Of a stretch of 64,000 bases of DNA, positions 62,139 through 64,000 are shown piece by piece. The stretch's first letter is position 1; every line of letters starts with the position of its first letter. Under the pieces are notes generated by a model. The model was not told where the DNA came from. It did not search any database and saw only the letters and a list, made by a program, of their open reading frames with translations. Source of the DNA: Microbacterium caowuchunii (GTDB lineage: Bacteria > Actinomycetota > Actinomycetes > Actinomycetales > Microbacteriaceae); contig NZ_CP044231.1 in assembly GCF_008727755.1 (NCBI RefSeq), positions 124,001 through 188,000 of the forward strand, written 5' to 3'. A program made the position numbers and the translations under genes.

Positions 62139-62303
62139 TCAGGCGCGCCGGTTCCCGCTGATCACTCGGAAGAGGAACGCGATGAGCGCGATGACGCCCA
62201 CGATCAGCGCGACCCACAGGAGCCAGCTGAGCGCGGTGTTCAGTCCACCGACGATCGCCAGCACAATGGCGACGACGATGATGATGAGAAGCACGATGTT
62301 CAT
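62139..62303 (-). CDS. Small membrane protein (54 residues)
   Basis: MNIVLLIIIVVAIVLAIVG, a short loop LNTALSWLL, then WVALIVGVIALIAFLFRVI, i.e. two hydrophobic helices with a basic tail SGNRRA. The ATG is preceded by a GAGGAG-type site. Similar short proteins occur in actinobacterial genomes, function unknown. Confidence 0.7.
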   Translation of the reverse strand: MNIVLLIIIVVAIVLAIVGGLNTALSWLLWVALIVGVIALIAFLFRVISGNRRA

Positions 62304-62554
62304 GAAGACTCTCCTCGTAGTTGACGAGCGCCCTATCGGGTGGATAGCGCTGCGCCCGGATGCCGTGGCGGCACAGAGACCACATTCCCATCACGGCACT
62401 TCGGGGCTCGGGGGGGTTGACGCCGTTCTCGCCGCGGTGATAACCCCTGATAACCCCGTCCGGCCCTTATGTCAACCACCAGACGGCTCTCAATCGGCTG
62501 CCTAATGTCATTTTCCGAGGTGCGCGCGGGTGCGCGTCGGAAGGGGACGGGTGG

Positions 62555-62824
62555 ATGCCAGGCGGACGCGGGGCGAACAGTCTGAAGGACCCGGAGCTGT
62601 ACGAGGAGCTCCGCGAGGGCGGGGCGTCGAAGGAGAAGGCTGCCCGGATCTCGAACGCGGCCGCGCGTGACGGTCGCTCGAAGGTGGGCGCCCGCGGTGG
62701 CCGATCGGGGGACTACGAGGACTGGACGGTGGCGGAACTCCGCGGCCGCGCCAAGGAGCTCGGTCTCACCGGGTACTCGTCCCAGCGCAAGGCCGAGCTC
62801 ATCTCGGCCCTGCGCAACCACTGA
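62555..62824 (+). CDS. Rho_N-type small protein
   Basis: 89 residues. [29 protein letters not shown], then a C-terminal Rho termination factor N-like helical domain ([31 protein letters not shown]). Such proteins probably bind nucleic acids. 5 bases from the topoisomerase gene, so the two are likely co-transcribed. Confidence 0.8.
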   Translation: MPGGRGANSLKDPELYEELREGGASKEKAARISNAAARDGRSKVGARGGRSGDYEDWTVAELRGRAKELGLTGYSSQRKAELISALRNH

Positions 62825-62829
62825 CCGCT

Positions 62830-63792
62830 GTGCCGGGACTCAACCGCGTCGACCCCGGGTCGGATGCGGGCATCACCCGCGTGCGGGCGGGCAAGGGCTT
62901 CAGGTACACCGCCCCGGACGGCGGCTCCATCGGCGACGCCGACCGTGAACGCATCGCGGCTCTGGTGATCCCGCCGGCCTGGCGCGACGTGTGGATCTGC
63001 ACGGACCCGCACGGCCACATCCAGGCGGTGGGGACGGACGACGCGGGCAGGCGGCAGTACCTCTACCACCCGGACTGGTCGACCCGGCGGGACAAGGGCA
63101 AATACGCCCGCGCCCTGGCGCTCGCCGAGGCTCTTCCGCATGCGCGGGGGAGGGTGACCGCTTCGCTGAGGCGCGCGGACGAATCCCGGGAGGCGGCGCT
63201 GGCCACCGCGTTCCGGCTGCTCGACTCGGGCGCGCTGCGCATCGGGTCCCGGACGTACCTGGCGCGCGGCGGTGGCCGTGGGCTGACCACCCTGCAGCGG
63301 AGGGACGCGACGATCGAGGCGGGGGTGGTCATCCTGGACTTCCCGGCGAAGAGCGGCGTCCACGCGCACATCGAACTCGCCGACGAGGATCTCGCGGTCG
63401 CCCTCGAACCCCTGACGGCGGGACGCCCGCGCTCGACTCTGCTCACGTTCCGGCGCGGCCGGCGCCGGGTGCCGCTCACCCCCGCCGACGTCAACGCCTA
63501 CATCCGCGCCCTGACCGGAGGTGACTTCACGGCGAAGGACTTCCGCACCCTCCGCGGCACCATCGTCGCCGCCGACGCCCTTGCGCGGATCGGACACGTC
63601 GAGACGAAGAAGGCCCGCAAGATCAGCGAACGCGAGGCGGTCCGCGCGGCCGCCGGCTTCCTCGGCAACACTCCGTCCGTCGCCCGCAGCAGCTACATCG
63701 ATCCGCGGGTGTGGAAGGCCTACGGCCGCGGGCGACTGCTCGAGACCGACGTCGCCCCGGAGACGGCGCTGCGCAGACTCGTCCAGCGCTGA
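62830..63792 (+). CDS. DNA topoisomerase IB (poxvirus-like)
   Basis: 320 residues, GTG start. VIPPAWRDVWICTDPHGHIQAVGTD and RRQYLYHPDW are N-terminal landmarks. Active-site residues of the tyrosine recombinase-like core: KDFRTLRGTI (Arg), LRIGSRTYLARGG, and Tyr289 in ARSSYIDPRV. Relaxes supercoils through a 3'-phosphotyrosine; bacterial members are accessory enzymes. Confidence 0.93.
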   Translation: MPGLNRVDPGSDAGITRVRAGKGFRYTAPDGGSIGDADRERIAALVIPPAWRDVWICTDPHGHIQAVGTDDAGRRQYLYHPDWSTRRDKGKYARALALAEALPHARGRVTASLRRADESREAALATAFRLLDSGALRIGSRTYLARGGGRGLTTLQRRDATIEAGVVILDFPAKSGVHAHIELADEDLAVALEPLTAGRPRSTLLTFRRGRRRVPLTPADVNAYIRALTGGDFTAKDFRTLRGTIVAADALARIGHVETKKARKISEREAVRAAAGFLGNTPSVARSSYIDPRVWKAYGRGRLLETDVAPETALRRLVQR

Positions 63793-63858
63793 CCGCGAGG
63801 CGGTCGGGGCGTACTCCGCCCAACCGCCTCGGGCGCCCGGGTGCATGGGATACTGAGC

Positions 63859-63876
63859 CGATACGTTCCTGTATCG
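63859..63876. promoter_or_regulatory. Possible TetR-type operator before the exporter gene
   Basis: CGATAC-GTTCCT-GTATCG, 6-base arms, 64 bases before the start of the partial RND exporter. Confidence 0.4.
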
Positions 63877-63940
63877 ATGCCGCTCCGCGGCGCCGCACCT
63901 CCCGCATCCGGTTCGCGCCGGCCGTCACGAAAGCGCGCCC

Positions 63941-64000
63941 GTGTCCTCACTCGCCGTCCTGAGCCTCAAGAACCGCGCGCTCATCGCGCTCGTGACCATC
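63941..64000 (+). CDS. RND-type exporter, N-terminus (partial)
   Basis: GTG start then SSLAVLSLKNRALIALVTI, running off the window. This opening is typical of actinobacterial HAE1/AcrB-like RND permeases (first cytoplasmic segment and start of helix 1). Only 20 codons are visible, so the call rests on that alone. Confidence 0.5.
   Translation, partial: MSSLAVLSLKNRALIALVTI

Overview
The window is a high-GC actinobacterial chromosome segment. Its 16S rRNA signature, the gene content (purD/SCP_3, HtaA-type heme proteins, purM-purF next to rrn, DUF3073, NrdHIEF, TopIB) and the frequent GTG/TTG starts point to Microbacterium or a close Microbacteriaceae relative. This assignment comes from recognition of the sequence, not from a database search.

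Layout. 0-3 kb: end of a DHA2 drug exporter, a DUF2695 protein, purD and a small SCP_3 protein. 3.1-11 kb: an iron-regulated heme-acquisition locus. It holds an HtaA-domain membrane protein, the ABC importer hmuTUV (translationally coupled), and a 1237-residue surface protein with four HtaA domains, Ig-like domains and an LAATG sortase signal. IdeR/DtxR-like palindromes precede both HtaA genes. 11-16 kb: small hypothetical genes, a DUF559 endonuclease-like gene, purM and purF. 16.1-21.9 kb: one complete rRNA operon (16S-23S-5S, no tRNA in the spacer) with two recognisable promoters and a strong terminator. 22-30 kb: housekeeping and unclassified metabolism (Leu/Val-type dehydrogenase, methyltransferase, YbaK, SixA, GGCT-like, DUF445, acyl-CoA dehydrogenase, hydrolase, MFS). 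30.3-34.2 kb: class Ib ribonucleotide reductase operon nrdHIEF.

34.3-42 kb: a divergent PucR regulator and an amine-catabolism set (aminobutyraldehyde-type dehydrogenase, Zn alcohol dehydrogenase, APC permease, class III aminotransferase), followed by an IS481-type transposase remnant. 42.1-42.9 kb: a VanX-family D-Ala-D-Ala dipeptidase lipoprotein.

43.1-57.5 kb is the most unusual part: a 14-gene putative catabolic island. It contains a bicupin, an SDR lacking the catalytic Tyr/Lys, an amidohydrolase, two paralogous NAD(P)-dependent dehydrogenases, a GntR/FCD regulator flanked by VanO-like ATTGGATCCAAT operators, a VOC protein, a fused E1alpha-beta and an E2 of a 2-oxoacid dehydrogenase (no E3), a two-component flavin monooxygenase with its flavin reductase, RidA, an XRE-cupin regulator and a DddP/creatinase-like M24 protein with one metal ligand changed to Cys. 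The enzyme set suggests oxidation and hydrolytic opening of a nitrogen-containing compound, with imine handling and oxidative decarboxylation of a 2-oxoacid. The substrate cannot be read from the sequence.

57.6-64 kb: a HIRAN-like protein, DUF3073, a universal stress protein, a PadR/DUF4097 pair with twin palindromic operators, a TipA-like MerR regulator, a small membrane protein, a Rho_N-type protein, a type IB topoisomerase, and the first 20 codons of a probable RND exporter.
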